Origin: Helicobacter cinaedi CCUG 18818 = ATCC BAA-847
GTDB taxonomy: Bacteria > Campylobacterota > Campylobacteria > Campylobacterales > Helicobacteraceae
Length of the DNA stretch: 52,418 bases
Reading direction: 5' to 3'
Assembly (NCBI RefSeq): GCF_000155475.1
Contig: NZ_DS990391.1
Span: 378,889 to 431,306, forward strand
A program made the translations under genes and the position numbers. Each line of letters starts with the position of its first letter. Position 1 is the stretch's first letter. A model generated the notes under the pieces. That model made no database searches. It was not told the DNA's origin and saw nothing but the letters and a program-made list of their open reading frames with translations. Below are positions 33,160-42,180 of this stretch, piece by piece.

Positions 33160-33789
33160 ATGAATATCCATACCACTCAAGTAAGCCAGGAGCTTATACA
33201 AAACATCGCTAATGTCTCTCTTTCACTCTTTAGGAAGAACTTTTTTGGAATCTTTCACGGGGCGATTTCTGCGCGTGTGAGTAAAAACCGCTTTATTATC
33301 AACAAACAAAATGCTATTTTTGACAATATCAACGCAGATTCTATGATTATGCTCTATCAAAAGCAGGACTATCGCTGGAATGAGGCAAGTCTGCACGCCC
33401 CCATTCACGCAGCAATTTATGAGAGCTTTTCTGAAGCAAAGTTTATCGCCTATGCTATGCCGCCTTATCTTGTGTCTTATACGCTTAAATACGACAAGCT
33501 AGAGCCAAAGGATTATTTTGGATATAAATTTTTAGCCCCGAGTGTTGAGATTTTTGACCCTAAGGATTATGAGAGCTGGGCGGAACGCGCTGATACGGAT
33601 ATTCCACGATATTTTAAGGAGCATTCCCATAGCTTTATGCTGATTAAAGGCTATGGCGTGTATGTGTATGCTAGGGATTTACACACATTAGCCAAGATTA
33701 TTGCCTTAATTGAAAATTCGTGTAAGATTCTGCATTACAACGCCGATTTGGGCGAGATTTTTGAAACGAGTGCGAAATATGATGTCTAA
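33160..33789 (+). CDS. Class II aldolase/adducin family protein
   Basis: The 209-residue product matches the class II aldolase/adducin fold (F-H-G-A-I-S-A-R-V, S-L-H-A-P-I-H-A-A-I-Y, I-K-G-Y-G-V-Y-V). In active sugar-phosphate aldolases a zinc site uses H-x-H plus a later His. Here only some positions are seen (H in S-L-H-A-P-I-H, and no clear H-G-H), so activity is uncertain. A homologue of this divergent type occurs in H. pylori. It precedes pepD by eight bases and is predicted to be translated from a leaderless transcript. Confidence 0.8.
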   Translation: MNIHTTQVSQELIQNIANVSLSLFRKNFFGIFHGAISARVSKNRFIINKQNAIFDNINADSMIMLYQKQDYRWNEASLHAPIHAAIYESFSEAKFIAYAMPPYLVSYTLKYDKLEPKDYFGYKFLAPSVEIFDPKDYESWAERADTDIPRYFKEHSHSFMLIKGYGVYVYARDLHTLAKIIALIENSCKILHYNADLGEIFETSAKYDV

Positions 33790-33797
33790 GGAATACA

Positions 33798-35165
33798 ATG
33801 AGTGATTTTTCTACCCGTGCTTTAGAGATGTTTTATAAACTCTGTGAGATTCCACATTGTAGCTATCACACGCAGGATATGTACGCTTTTCTTTGCTCTA
33901 CATTAAAATCTCAAGGCTACACATTAGCTGTGGATTCTGCTTTTAATATTTACGCTAAAAAGGGCAAACCTAGAATCTGTTTGCAAGGGCATTATGATAT
34001 GGTGTGCGTTGGGGATTCTGCCAAGCACATAGGCGTTACACCTATACAAAAAGATGGTTTTTTATACGCTAAAGATTCTAGTCTAGGGGCGGATAATGGC
34101 ATAGCTTTGGCGTGTATGTTAGCCCTGCGAGAATCTAATATTGAGCTACTTTTCACAAACGATGAAGAAGCAGGAATGATAGGGGCAAATAATCTTAGCC
34201 TAAAAATAGAATCTCCTTTGCTTTTAAACCTTGATAGCGAGGATATACACGAGATTGTGCTAGGTTGTGCTGGGGGCGTGGATATAGAATGTGCTATTGA
34301 TTTAAAAAATAACTTAAAGCCCTTAGATTCTCTTTTGCCCTCCCACCCTTATATCTATAAAATCACAAGCAAAGGCTTTTTGGGTGGGCATTCGGGGATT
34401 GAGATTCATAAAAATAAAGAGAATGCTTTAAGTGAGTTTGGATTCTTTTTATCAACGATTGAAGCCTATATCATCACACTTAATGGTGGGGAGAAACGCA
34501 ACTCCATACCCGTGGGGCTAGAGGCGATTATTATATGTGATAAAAAGCTAGATTCTATCTTTTATACGCCAAATGGAGCGTCTTTTGACATTAAACCTTT
34601 GGAATCTTTAGAATCTAGCGATTATACAAACGCTTATCATAAAAATGCGATTGCCCCTTTGCTGTGTGGGATTCATAGCGGTGTGTATGCGGGGGATAAG
34701 CAGGGGGTGCTTTCATCTTTAAATCTTTCGCTTATCACGCAAAAGCAGGAGAGATTAGAGCTTATCCTAATGGCTAGAGCAAACACGCAGGACTTACTCA
34801 AACGCACTTGTGAGCGTTTGGAAATAATGCTACCCTACCTTAATCCACATTGCTCTATGAAAACAAGCGGATATTACGCCCCTTGGGAGAAAAGCATAGA
34901 GCCAACACATAAGGCTTTAACGCTTTTAAACACGCTGTATGCCAATCATAATATCACGCCCAATCTTACACAAATCCACGCTGGGCTGGAATGTGGGATT
35001 CTAAAAAGGCAGATTCTAGCTCACTCAAATGTGAAAAAATTTGAGATTCTATCCATTGGTCCAACTATTCACGCTCCACATAGCTGTAATGAAAGGCTTG
35101 ATTTAAAAGATTTTGAGATTTTTTGCGATATTTTACAAGATTTTGTAACACTCTATAAGGAATAG
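33798..35165 (+). CDS. pepD: Aminoacyl-histidine dipeptidase, PepD-like (M20C)
   Basis: The 455-residue product is a zinc dipeptidase of the M20 family, cutting dipeptides such as carnosine. Metal and active-site segments are L-Q-G-H-Y-D-M-V-C near 75, S-L-G-A-D-N-G-I-A near 95, and N-D-E-E-A-G-M-I-G-A near 120, then G-H-S-G-I-E-I-H in the lid domain. It ends with S-I-G-P-T-I-H-A-P-H-S. AAGGAA precedes the ATG by six bases. It is close to argC, two bases on. Confidence 0.9.
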   Translation: MSDFSTRALEMFYKLCEIPHCSYHTQDMYAFLCSTLKSQGYTLAVDSAFNIYAKKGKPRICLQGHYDMVCVGDSAKHIGVTPIQKDGFLYAKDSSLGADNGIALACMLALRESNIELLFTNDEEAGMIGANNLSLKIESPLLLNLDSEDIHEIVLGCAGGVDIECAIDLKNNLKPLDSLLPSHPYIYKITSKGFLGGHSGIEIHKNKENALSEFGFFLSTIEAYIITLNGGEKRNSIPVGLEAIIICDKKLDSIFYTPNGASFDIKPLESLESSDYTNAYHKNAIAPLLCGIHSGVYAGDKQGVLSSLNLSLITQKQERLELILMARANTQDLLKRTCERLEIMLPYLNPHCSMKTSGYYAPWEKSIEPTHKALTLLNTLYANHNITPNLTQIHAGLECGILKRQILAHSNVKKFEILSIGPTIHAPHSCNERLDLKDFEIFCDILQDFVTLYKE

Positions 35166-35167
35166 TT

Positions 35168-36214
35168 ATGCGACAAATCAAAGCGGGAATCATCGGCATT
35201 AGCGGCTATACGGGCTTGGAACTTGCTAAAATTTTGCTCCATCACCCTGTATTTAAACTTAGCTACATAGCCAACACGCAAGGGGATAGCACATTAGAAA
35301 AAGTCCATACTATGCTAGATTCACTCCCCTTAGGCAATCTCCCTATCCATAAAGCAAATGCACAAGAGGCTCTAATGTGTGATGTGTTATTTCTCGCCCT
35401 GCCCCATAAAAGTGCTATGGCGATGACACGGGAGATTTTGACATTAAGCAAGGCTAAAAATAAGCCTATTAAAATCATAGACTTATCGGCTGATTATCGC
35501 TTGAGTGCGGAAAACTATGAGGCAAACTACTGCACCCATACTGATAAAGAAAATCTCGCGAACGCCATTTATGGGCTAGTAGAATACAACCGTCAAAGCA
35601 TACAAAACGCCACGCTTGTGGCAAATCCGGGCTGTTATCCCACTGCTACGCTTTTAGGGCTACTGCCTTTTGTAGATTGCTTACAAGATTCAAATCCTGT
35701 ATTTATTGACGCTAAAAGTGGCGTGAGTGGGGCGGGAAAGACTTTGAGTGAAAATACACATTTTTCACATATTAATGAAAATCTTTTTGCCTATTCCCCC
35801 CTTGCCCATCGCCATCAAATAGAAATTGCTGAAAAGTGCGTTACACTTGGGAAAAAAGAGCTAGATATTCACTTTGTGCCACATTTAAGCCCTATCACTC
35901 GCGGTATGCTAGTGAGTATTTTTGCGACTTTAAAAACCCCTTTAAGCACAAAAGAGGCAAGGGGGATTTTAGATTCTATATATGGGAGCGAATCCTTTGT
36001 GCGTGTGAGAGAAACGCCTGTGAAAATGAGTAGTGTTATAGGGAGTAATTTTTGCGATATTTTTGTGGCGTGTAAAAATAATGGAATCTTTATTAACACC
36101 GCTATTGATAATCTCTTGCGAGGGGCTAGCTCACAAGCGATAGTAAATGCTAACATTATGTGCGGATTAGATGAGGCTTTAGGAATCCCACAAATCCCCT
36201 ATGGGCTGTTTTAA
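35168..36214 (+). CDS. argC: N-acetyl-gamma-glutamyl-phosphate reductase ArgC
   Basis: ArgC reduces N-acetylglutamyl phosphate with NADPH in arginine synthesis. The 348-residue product has the N-terminal Rossmann motif G-I-S-G-Y-T-G-L-E-L, the catalytic Cys in N-P-G-C-Y-P-T near 156, and S-G-V-S-G-A-G-K at about 185. Length is typical. It begins two bases after pepD stops and is followed six bases later by the phosphoesterase. Confidence 0.95.
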   Translation: MRQIKAGIIGISGYTGLELAKILLHHPVFKLSYIANTQGDSTLEKVHTMLDSLPLGNLPIHKANAQEALMCDVLFLALPHKSAMAMTREILTLSKAKNKPIKIIDLSADYRLSAENYEANYCTHTDKENLANAIYGLVEYNRQSIQNATLVANPGCYPTATLLGLLPFVDCLQDSNPVFIDAKSGVSGAGKTLSENTHFSHINENLFAYSPLAHRHQIEIAEKCVTLGKKELDIHFVPHLSPITRGMLVSIFATLKTPLSTKEARGILDSIYGSESFVRVRETPVKMSSVIGSNFCDIFVACKNNGIFINTAIDNLLRGASSQAIVNANIMCGLDEALGIPQIPYGLF

Positions 36215-36220
36215 TAAGCG

Positions 36221-37129
36221 ATGAAAAAAACTCAGTCGCTTTGGGAGAATGCCCCGCAAATATATAAAGATGCGATTTTTATCGCAGATTCACATTTTAT
36301 GCCCCTGCATTTGCAACCTTTGCCAGAGCAGGGTGAAATTGTCTCAAAAGCCTTGCTTGATTATTTTAAGAGACTTTTAGAAAATCCCGCTCAAATGCCA
36401 AGCCAAATTTTCCTTATGGGCGATATTGCACATTTGCTTTTAGGTGGGGTAAAATCTAGTGTTGATACGCATAAAGAGCTTTTAGATTCTATTTGCAATG
36501 TTTCACAAGTTAGCCAAGTATGGTGGTTTGAGGGTAATCACGACTTTGGACTAAATGCTTTACAAAAAAGGGCAGAGTTTTCAAAGATTCGCTTTATCCC
36601 TCGCTCAAAACAACCCCTTGCCTTTAGCTACATTGATGAAAGCATAGATAAAAACACGCCACATTTAGAATCTAAGCCAAAATCTCAAAATGTCTTACTC
36701 GCCCACGGGGATTTGTTTTTAAACACAAAATATGAATATTACATTAGATGTATGCAGACAAAAGTAATGCGTTGGATTTTAGCTTTTCTAGATTCTGTAA
36801 CTTTTGGTAACCTCTACACTTTTATTGCAAAAAAGGTAAATCACAAGGCGATTAGACAAGGTAGGGTGGAGATTGAAAGCTTTGCTAAAAGGCGGATTTG
36901 TGCCTACAATGCCTATTTGCAAAATGCAATCAAAAATGGACAATCTCTTAAAGATGAGCAAATGGATATGATTATAGAAGGGCATTTTCACATCGGCAAA
37001 GCATATAAAGGGGAAAGTTTGTATATTTCCTTGCCTTCATTTTATCTTACTAGAAGTATTTTTAGTATAGAATCCGCAACTTCTAATGAAGCAAAATCCA
37101 CTATACAATCCACAAAGGAGAGCGATTGA
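36221..37129 (+). CDS. Calcineurin-like metallophosphoesterase (LpxH-like)
   Basis: The 302-residue product has the metal-binding motifs of this fold: I-A-D-S-H-F near 21, F-L-M-G-D-I-A-H near 68, E-G-N-H-D-F near 105, L-A-H-G-D-L near 160 and I-E-G-H-F-H-I-G near 250. The pattern is that of UDP-2,3-diacylglucosamine pyrophosphatases, which cleave a lipid A precursor. It precedes cheV as its homologue does in H. pylori, and its stop overlaps the TTG start of cheV. Confidence 0.8.
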   Translation: MKKTQSLWENAPQIYKDAIFIADSHFMPLHLQPLPEQGEIVSKALLDYFKRLLENPAQMPSQIFLMGDIAHLLLGGVKSSVDTHKELLDSICNVSQVSQVWWFEGNHDFGLNALQKRAEFSKIRFIPRSKQPLAFSYIDESIDKNTPHLESKPKSQNVLLAHGDLFLNTKYEYYIRCMQTKVMRWILAFLDSVTFGNLYTFIAKKVNHKAIRQGRVEIESFAKRRICAYNAYLQNAIKNGQSLKDEQMDMIIEGHFHIGKAYKGESLYISLPSFYLTRSIFSIESATSNEAKSTIQSTKESD

Positions 37130-38079
37130 AGACAGATAAAGTCGATATTATGCGAATTGCAAACAACGAAATGGAGCTTGTAGATTTTAGACTCTTTGAA
37201 GATAAGAATGGGGAGACTTATGAAGGGGTGTATGGCATTAATGTTACCAAAGTAAGCGGAATTGTCGCTTACCCTGAAGAAATCTTTGAAACTCCGGGTA
37301 GCCCTGATTATATGCTTGGTATGTTTGATTTGCGTGGAGATATTCTGCCCCTTATTGATTTGACAAAATGGATGAATATCAAGCCAAAAGAAGATGCAGT
37401 GCGTGATAAGAAGGTTATTGTTACGGAATTTAACAATAAGCAGCTTGGCTTTGTGGTGCATGCTACAAGGCGACTAAGGCGTGTGAGCTGGGCGGATATA
37501 GAATCTGCTATGTTTAGCCTTAGCAATGATGATCAGCGTGGGAAAATTACTGGAACTACGCGTATTGAAGATGGGCAGACATTACTGATTTTGGACTTAG
37601 AGGGGATCATTGATGATCTTGATTTCCAAATGCCAAATAGTGGTGATAGAGTGGATATTGAGCAATTTAAGCCTAAGGTTAAATTTGAAGGCAGTGTGCT
37701 TATTCTTGATGATAGCTCTATTGCACGCAAACTTCTTTGCAATACGCTCAGTGAGATTGGCTTTGATGTGGTTGATGCTATTGATGGAGAGGCGGGCTTA
37801 GAGCGTTTAGAGCAGCTCTATGAGCGTTGGGGGGAAGATATAGCAAAACATCTTAAGCTTATTATTTCAGATGTTGAAATGCCTAAAATGGACGGCTTTC
37901 ACTTTGCCGCACAGGTTAAAAATGATGCAAGATTCAATAAGATTCCACTCATTTTTAACTCATCAATCAGCGATAAGTTTAGTGCAAGTAAAGGAAAGGA
38001 GATAGGGGCGGAAGCTTATCTTGTCAAATTTGATGCAAAACTATTTTATGATGAAATCACTAGAATTTTATCAAAATAA
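37126..38079 (+). CDS. cheV: Chemotaxis coupling protein CheV (CheW plus receiver domain)
   Basis: CheV couples chemoreceptors to the CheA kinase. Residues about 15-175 are a CheW-like domain (L-G-M-F-D-L-R-G-D-I-L-P-L-I-D-L). Residues 190-317 are a response-regulator receiver with the phosphoacceptor Asp in L-I-I-S-D-V-E-M-P. It corresponds by position to CheV3 of H. pylori. The start is TTG at 37126, supported by AAAGGAG five bases before. It heads cheV-cheAY-cheW. Confidence 0.94.
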   Translation: MKTDKVDIMRIANNEMELVDFRLFEDKNGETYEGVYGINVTKVSGIVAYPEEIFETPGSPDYMLGMFDLRGDILPLIDLTKWMNIKPKEDAVRDKKVIVTEFNNKQLGFVVHATRRLRRVSWADIESAMFSLSNDDQRGKITGTTRIEDGQTLLILDLEGIIDDLDFQMPNSGDRVDIEQFKPKVKFEGSVLILDDSSIARKLLCNTLSEIGFDVVDAIDGEAGLERLEQLYERWGEDIAKHLKLIISDVEMPKMDGFHFAAQVKNDARFNKIPLIFNSSISDKFSASKGKEIGAEAYLVKFDAKLFYDEITRILSK

Positions 38080-38122
38080 ATAGTAGAATACTTTTTTAAA
38101 ATTTCGTGCGAGAGGATTCACA

Positions 38123-40495
38123 ATGGACGATATGCAAGAGATAATGGAAGACTTCTTAGTAGAAGCTTTTGAGATGATAGAGCAGCTAGACCAAGATTTG
38201 GTGGAGCTTGAGAACAACCCCGAAGACCTTGATTTATTAAATAGAATATTTAGAGTAGCCCATACAATCAAAGGCTCAAGCTCATTTTTGAACTTTGACA
38301 TTCTCACGCGTCTTACACACAATATGGAAGATGTGCTTAACAAAGCAAGGCGTGGTGAGTTAAAGATTACCCCTGATGTTATGGATGTCGTATTGCATTC
38401 CATAGACTTGATGAAAGCGCTTCTTGTTGCTATACGCAATAGTGGGACTGATGCCAATAGTGGCATTGAGATTGATGATACTGTCTCTCGCTTACAAGCC
38501 ATCTCAAGTGGTGGAACAGGTGGAGAGAGCACAGAATCTCCAGCTCCACAAGCTGCACCTGCACAATCTGCAGCCCCAAGCACTCCGGCTGATAGCAACA
38601 ATCCTCTTGCTGATGAACCAGAGCTTGACTACTCAAATATGAGTGCAGAAGAAGTTGAAGCCGAGATTGAAAGGCTACTTAAAAAGCGTCAAGAAGCTGA
38701 CAAGCAAGCTCGTGCAGCACAAAAAGCAGGTGGTGTTGCTCCAAGTGTGCAAGCTCCAAAAGCCCCAGATTCAGCTCCAGTAGCTCAAGCTACGCCAAAA
38801 CCTGCCCCCAAACCTACTCCAAAGAAAGCAGGGGGCGATGAAAAAGCTCCAGCAGCGAGTGTAGAGCAAACAGTGCGTGTTGATGTAAAAAGACTAGATC
38901 ATCTTATGAATCTCATTGGGGAACTTGTGCTTGGTAAAAACCGCTTAATCAAAATCTATGGCGATGTTGAGGAACGCTATGATGGGGAAAAATTTTTAGA
39001 AGAGCTTAATCAAGTCGTGGCTTCTATCTCTTCAGTTACTACAGATGTGCAACTTGCAGTTATGAAAACGCGTATGCAACCTGTTGGCAAGGTGTTTAAT
39101 AAATTCCCTCGTATGGTGCGTGATCTCTCTCGTGAGCTTGGCAAAAATATTGATCTTATCATCACCGGTGAAGAAACAGAGCTTGATAAATCAATCGTTG
39201 AAGAAATCGGCGATCCGCTTATCCACATTATCCGCAACTCTTGCGACCACGGGATTGAAAAACCAGAAGACCGCCTAGCCCTAGGTAAGCCAGAAACTGG
39301 AACAGTAACGCTCAAAGCCTATAATGAGGGCAATCACATCGTTATTGAAATTGCCGATGATGGCAAGGGTCTAGATACACAAATGCTCAAACAAAAAGGT
39401 ATCGAAAAAGGAGTTATTAGCGAGAGAGAAGCGGATACAATGAGTGATAAAGAAGCCTTTGGCATCATCTTTAAGCCCGGATTTTCAACCGCTGCCACTA
39501 TCAGCAATGTCTCTGGGCGTGGCGTGGGAATGGATGTTGTCAAAACAAATATAGAGAAGCTTAATGGTATCATTGATATAGAATCTGAAAAAGGTGTAGG
39601 CACAACACAAAAGCTTAAAATCCCGCTCACTCTTGCGATTATCCAAGCTTTACTTGTTGCGGTGCAAGAAGAGTATTATGCTATTCCGCTTTCTTCTGTT
39701 ATTGAAACGGTGCGTGTAAGCCAAGATGAAATTTATACCGTTGATGGCAAAAGTGTATTAAGACTCCGTGATGAAGTGCTTTCAATCGTGCGATTAGCCG
39801 ATATTTTCAAAGTAGATTCAGTTTTGGAAAATACAAATGAAGTGTATGTTGTCGTCATTGGTTTGGCGGAGCAAAAAATGGGTGTGATTGTAGATTATCT
39901 CGTTGGGCAGGAGGAAGTTGTTATCAAATCGCTTGGCTATTATCTTAAAGGCACAGAAGGTATTGCAGGGGCAACTGTGCGAGGTGATGGTAAGATAACA
40001 ATGATTGTTGATGTAGCGGCGATGATGGAAATGGCAAAAGAAGTGAAAGTCAATATCACAAAACTTGCCGAAGAAAATGCTGTGGCAAAAATCAAAAATT
40101 CACCAAGTGATTATGTTGTCCTTGCTATTGATGATAGCAATACTGATAGGGCGATTATGAAAAAGTGCCTTAAAACACTTGGTGTTACGGTGCTTGAAGC
40201 GGCAAATGGCGTGGAAGGGCTTGATATTGTTAAGAATGGAGATAAGCAGCTTGATGCCGTGCTTGTGGATATTGAAATGCCAAAAATGGACGGCTACACT
40301 TTTGCATCTGAAGTGCGAAAATATAATAAATTTAAGAATCTGCCCCTTATTGCCGTTACAAGTAGAAACAGCAAGACGGATAGAATGCGTGGTGTAGAAT
40401 CTGGTATGACAGAATATATCACCAAGCCATACACGCCAGAATACCTAGTTAATGTTGTGAAACGCAATATAAATCTCACAATTGAGGGAGAGTAA
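38123..40495 (+). CDS. cheA: Chemotaxis histidine kinase with CheY domain, CheAY
   Basis: CheA phosphorylates response regulators in answer to receptor signals. The 790-residue product has an Hpt domain (phospho-His in R-V-A-H-T-I-K-G near 48) and an Ala/Pro-rich linker around 130-250. A dimerisation and ATPase core follows (H-I-I-R-N-S-C-D-H-G-I-E, D-D-G-K-G-L, G-R-G-V-G-M-D-V-V), then a CheW-like domain, and a C-terminal receiver (about 665-790, D in V-D-I-E-M-P-K-M-D-G). The receiver fusion is the epsilonproteobacterial CheAY form. Another CheW follows two bases on. Confidence 0.95.
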   Translation: MDDMQEIMEDFLVEAFEMIEQLDQDLVELENNPEDLDLLNRIFRVAHTIKGSSSFLNFDILTRLTHNMEDVLNKARRGELKITPDVMDVVLHSIDLMKALLVAIRNSGTDANSGIEIDDTVSRLQAISSGGTGGESTESPAPQAAPAQSAAPSTPADSNNPLADEPELDYSNMSAEEVEAEIERLLKKRQEADKQARAAQKAGGVAPSVQAPKAPDSAPVAQATPKPAPKPTPKKAGGDEKAPAASVEQTVRVDVKRLDHLMNLIGELVLGKNRLIKIYGDVEERYDGEKFLEELNQVVASISSVTTDVQLAVMKTRMQPVGKVFNKFPRMVRDLSRELGKNIDLIITGEETELDKSIVEEIGDPLIHIIRNSCDHGIEKPEDRLALGKPETGTVTLKAYNEGNHIVIEIADDGKGLDTQMLKQKGIEKGVISEREADTMSDKEAFGIIFKPGFSTAATISNVSGRGVGMDVVKTNIEKLNGIIDIESEKGVGTTQKLKIPLTLAIIQALLVAVQEEYYAIPLSSVIETVRVSQDEIYTVDGKSVLRLRDEVLSIVRLADIFKVDSVLENTNEVYVVVIGLAEQKMGVIVDYLVGQEEVVIKSLGYYLKGTEGIAGATVRGDGKITMIVDVAAMMEMAKEVKVNITKLAEENAVAKIKNSPSDYVVLAIDDSNTDRAIMKKCLKTLGVTVLEAANGVEGLDIVKNGDKQLDAVLVDIEMPKMDGYTFASEVRKYNKFKNLPLIAVTSRNSKTDRMRGVESGMTEYITKPYTPEYLVNVVKRNINLTIEGE

Positions 40496-40497
40496 GA

Positions 40498-40995
40498 ATG
40501 AGTGAAAATAAATTAAAAGAAGTCCTTGAGAAACAACAAAATAAAGGTGTGGGTGAGGCAGCTGCAGTGGAAGAAACACTCCATATTATAGGCTTTATGA
40601 TTGGTAATGAAGAATTTGCGGTGCCTATTCTTAATGTGAAAGAGATCATTAAGCCCATTGAATATACACGCGTCCCTGCTGTGCCTGATTATGTGCTTGG
40701 GGTGTTTAACCTTCGCGGGACGGTGCTACCGCTTATCAATATGCGTCTTAAGTTTGGACTTCCAGCCATCAAGCAAGATGGTGATACGAGATTTTTAGTG
40801 ATTAGTCAAAAAGATGAGATGATAGGCTTTATGATTGATAAACTCACAGGGGCTGTGCGAATACCAGAATCTGATATTGATCCAATCCCCGAATCTTTTA
40901 ATGAAAATCAAAATCTTTTACAAGGTATTGGCAAGAGAGAAGATCGCTTGATTACAATCTTACGCGTGGAAAATCTCCTCAAACGCACTTTTTAG
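40498..40995 (+). CDS. cheW: Chemotaxis adaptor CheW
   Basis: CheW links receptors to CheA. The 165-residue product has the two SH3-like subdomains with E-F-A-V-P-I-L-N-V-K-E-I-I and V-P-D-Y-V-L-G-V-F-N-L-R-G-T-V-L-P-L-I, then D-E-M-I-G-F-M-I-D. A short acidic/Lys start precedes the domain. Length is normal and it lies two bases from cheA. Confidence 0.95.
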   Translation: MSENKLKEVLEKQQNKGVGEAAAVEETLHIIGFMIGNEEFAVPILNVKEIIKPIEYTRVPAVPDYVLGVFNLRGTVLPLINMRLKFGLPAIKQDGDTRFLVISQKDEMIGFMIDKLTGAVRIPESDIDPIPESFNENQNLLQGIGKREDRLITILRVENLLKRTF

Positions 40996-41020
40996 ATTAT
41001 AAGGTTATAAAAGGATATGT

Positions 41021-42180
41021 ATGAAAATTTATGACTACAAGGGTGGTTTCGTCCGATCAAGAATCTTGGGTTTGCCCATTATCAAAAAAGACTATGTTCT
41101 AACTCTTCTCGTTGCGGGACTACCCATCGCACAAAGAAAGACATATCTTACACAAAATAACGGGGGGGGGGGATAATATATGATTTTGCCTATCGTATTT
41201 TTGGCTTCCCCTTATTTAAAACCTCACAATATAAAAAGATAAATCGTAATATTCCCTCTCTCAATCACAATTATCTCCTTAGTCAAACATTTTTCGCACT
41301 CTCAGATTCTGAAATTTTTGAAAAGGCACAAAAACTTTGTGAAAATATGGATTTACAAAGTAAAAATATTGTGTATCAAATTATTTCCCGCACAAAAGCA
41401 GCCACCCTTTCACCCACACAGAAAGTTTTTCACCTAACCCAGCACGAAAAAACAGCCCTACAACATATTGAAAATGATTTTTTTGCCAATATATGTGAGC
41501 TTACGCCTGAAGTTTTTTATTATCAAGGCTATTTCTTACCAACTAAGCATTTTGAAATATCTGTCTTTTACTACAAACACGGATTAGATTCATTCTCGTC
41601 GCAAACTTTAGCAAAAATTAAGAATCTTGATGTGATTGATGTAGGCGGATTTATCGGCGATAGCGCACTTATTTTTCAATCTTTCACAAACAAAAACATT
41701 TATAGCTTTGAAGCTACAAGCCATAATTACAACCTTATGCTACAAACGCTCAAGCTCAATAATACAAATCGCATAGTGCCGGTGAAAAAGGGCTTAGGGA
41801 GTGAAAAAACAACAATGACTATAAGTATTCTAGACTCTGCCTCAAGCCTTATCCGCGATAACACCCCCTATGGAAGCACACAAAGTGAAGAAATAGAGCT
41901 TATTACCCTTGATAGCTATGTCAAGGAGCATAATCTTAAAATCGGTCTTATCAAGGTTGATATTGAAGGCTTTGAAATGGAATTTCTTAAAGGGGCAAAA
42001 GAAACCATTTGCTCTCAAAAACCAGCTATGATTCTTAGTATTTACCATCAAGCAAGTGATTTTTTTGATATTAAACCAATGCTAGAATCGTGGAATCTAG
42101 GTTATACATTCCGCATTTATAAACCTATTGACTACAACATTTCCCTTGAAACAACGCTAATGTGTGAGGTTTTAGACTAA
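41021..42180 (+). pseudogene. Phase-variable FkbM-family methyltransferase, currently out of frame
   Basis: The ATG at 41021, preceded by AAAAGGA, opens a 51-codon frame (M-K-I-Y-D-Y-K-G-G...). It ends at TAA just after eleven G at 41162-41172. Adding one G, or removing two, joins it to the downstream frame: I-I-Y-D-F-A-Y-R-I-F-G-F-P-L, then the FkbM domain with D-V-G-G-F-I-G-D-S (SAM loop) and K-V-D-I-E-G-F-E. Intact length would be 386 residues. Such enzymes O-methylate sugars on surface glycans. This assembly is OFF. Confidence 0.88.
41162..41172. repeat. Poly-G(11) contingency tract in the methyltransferase
   Basis: Eleven consecutive G; nine or twelve would restore the frame of the downstream methyltransferase. 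Confidence 0.95.
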
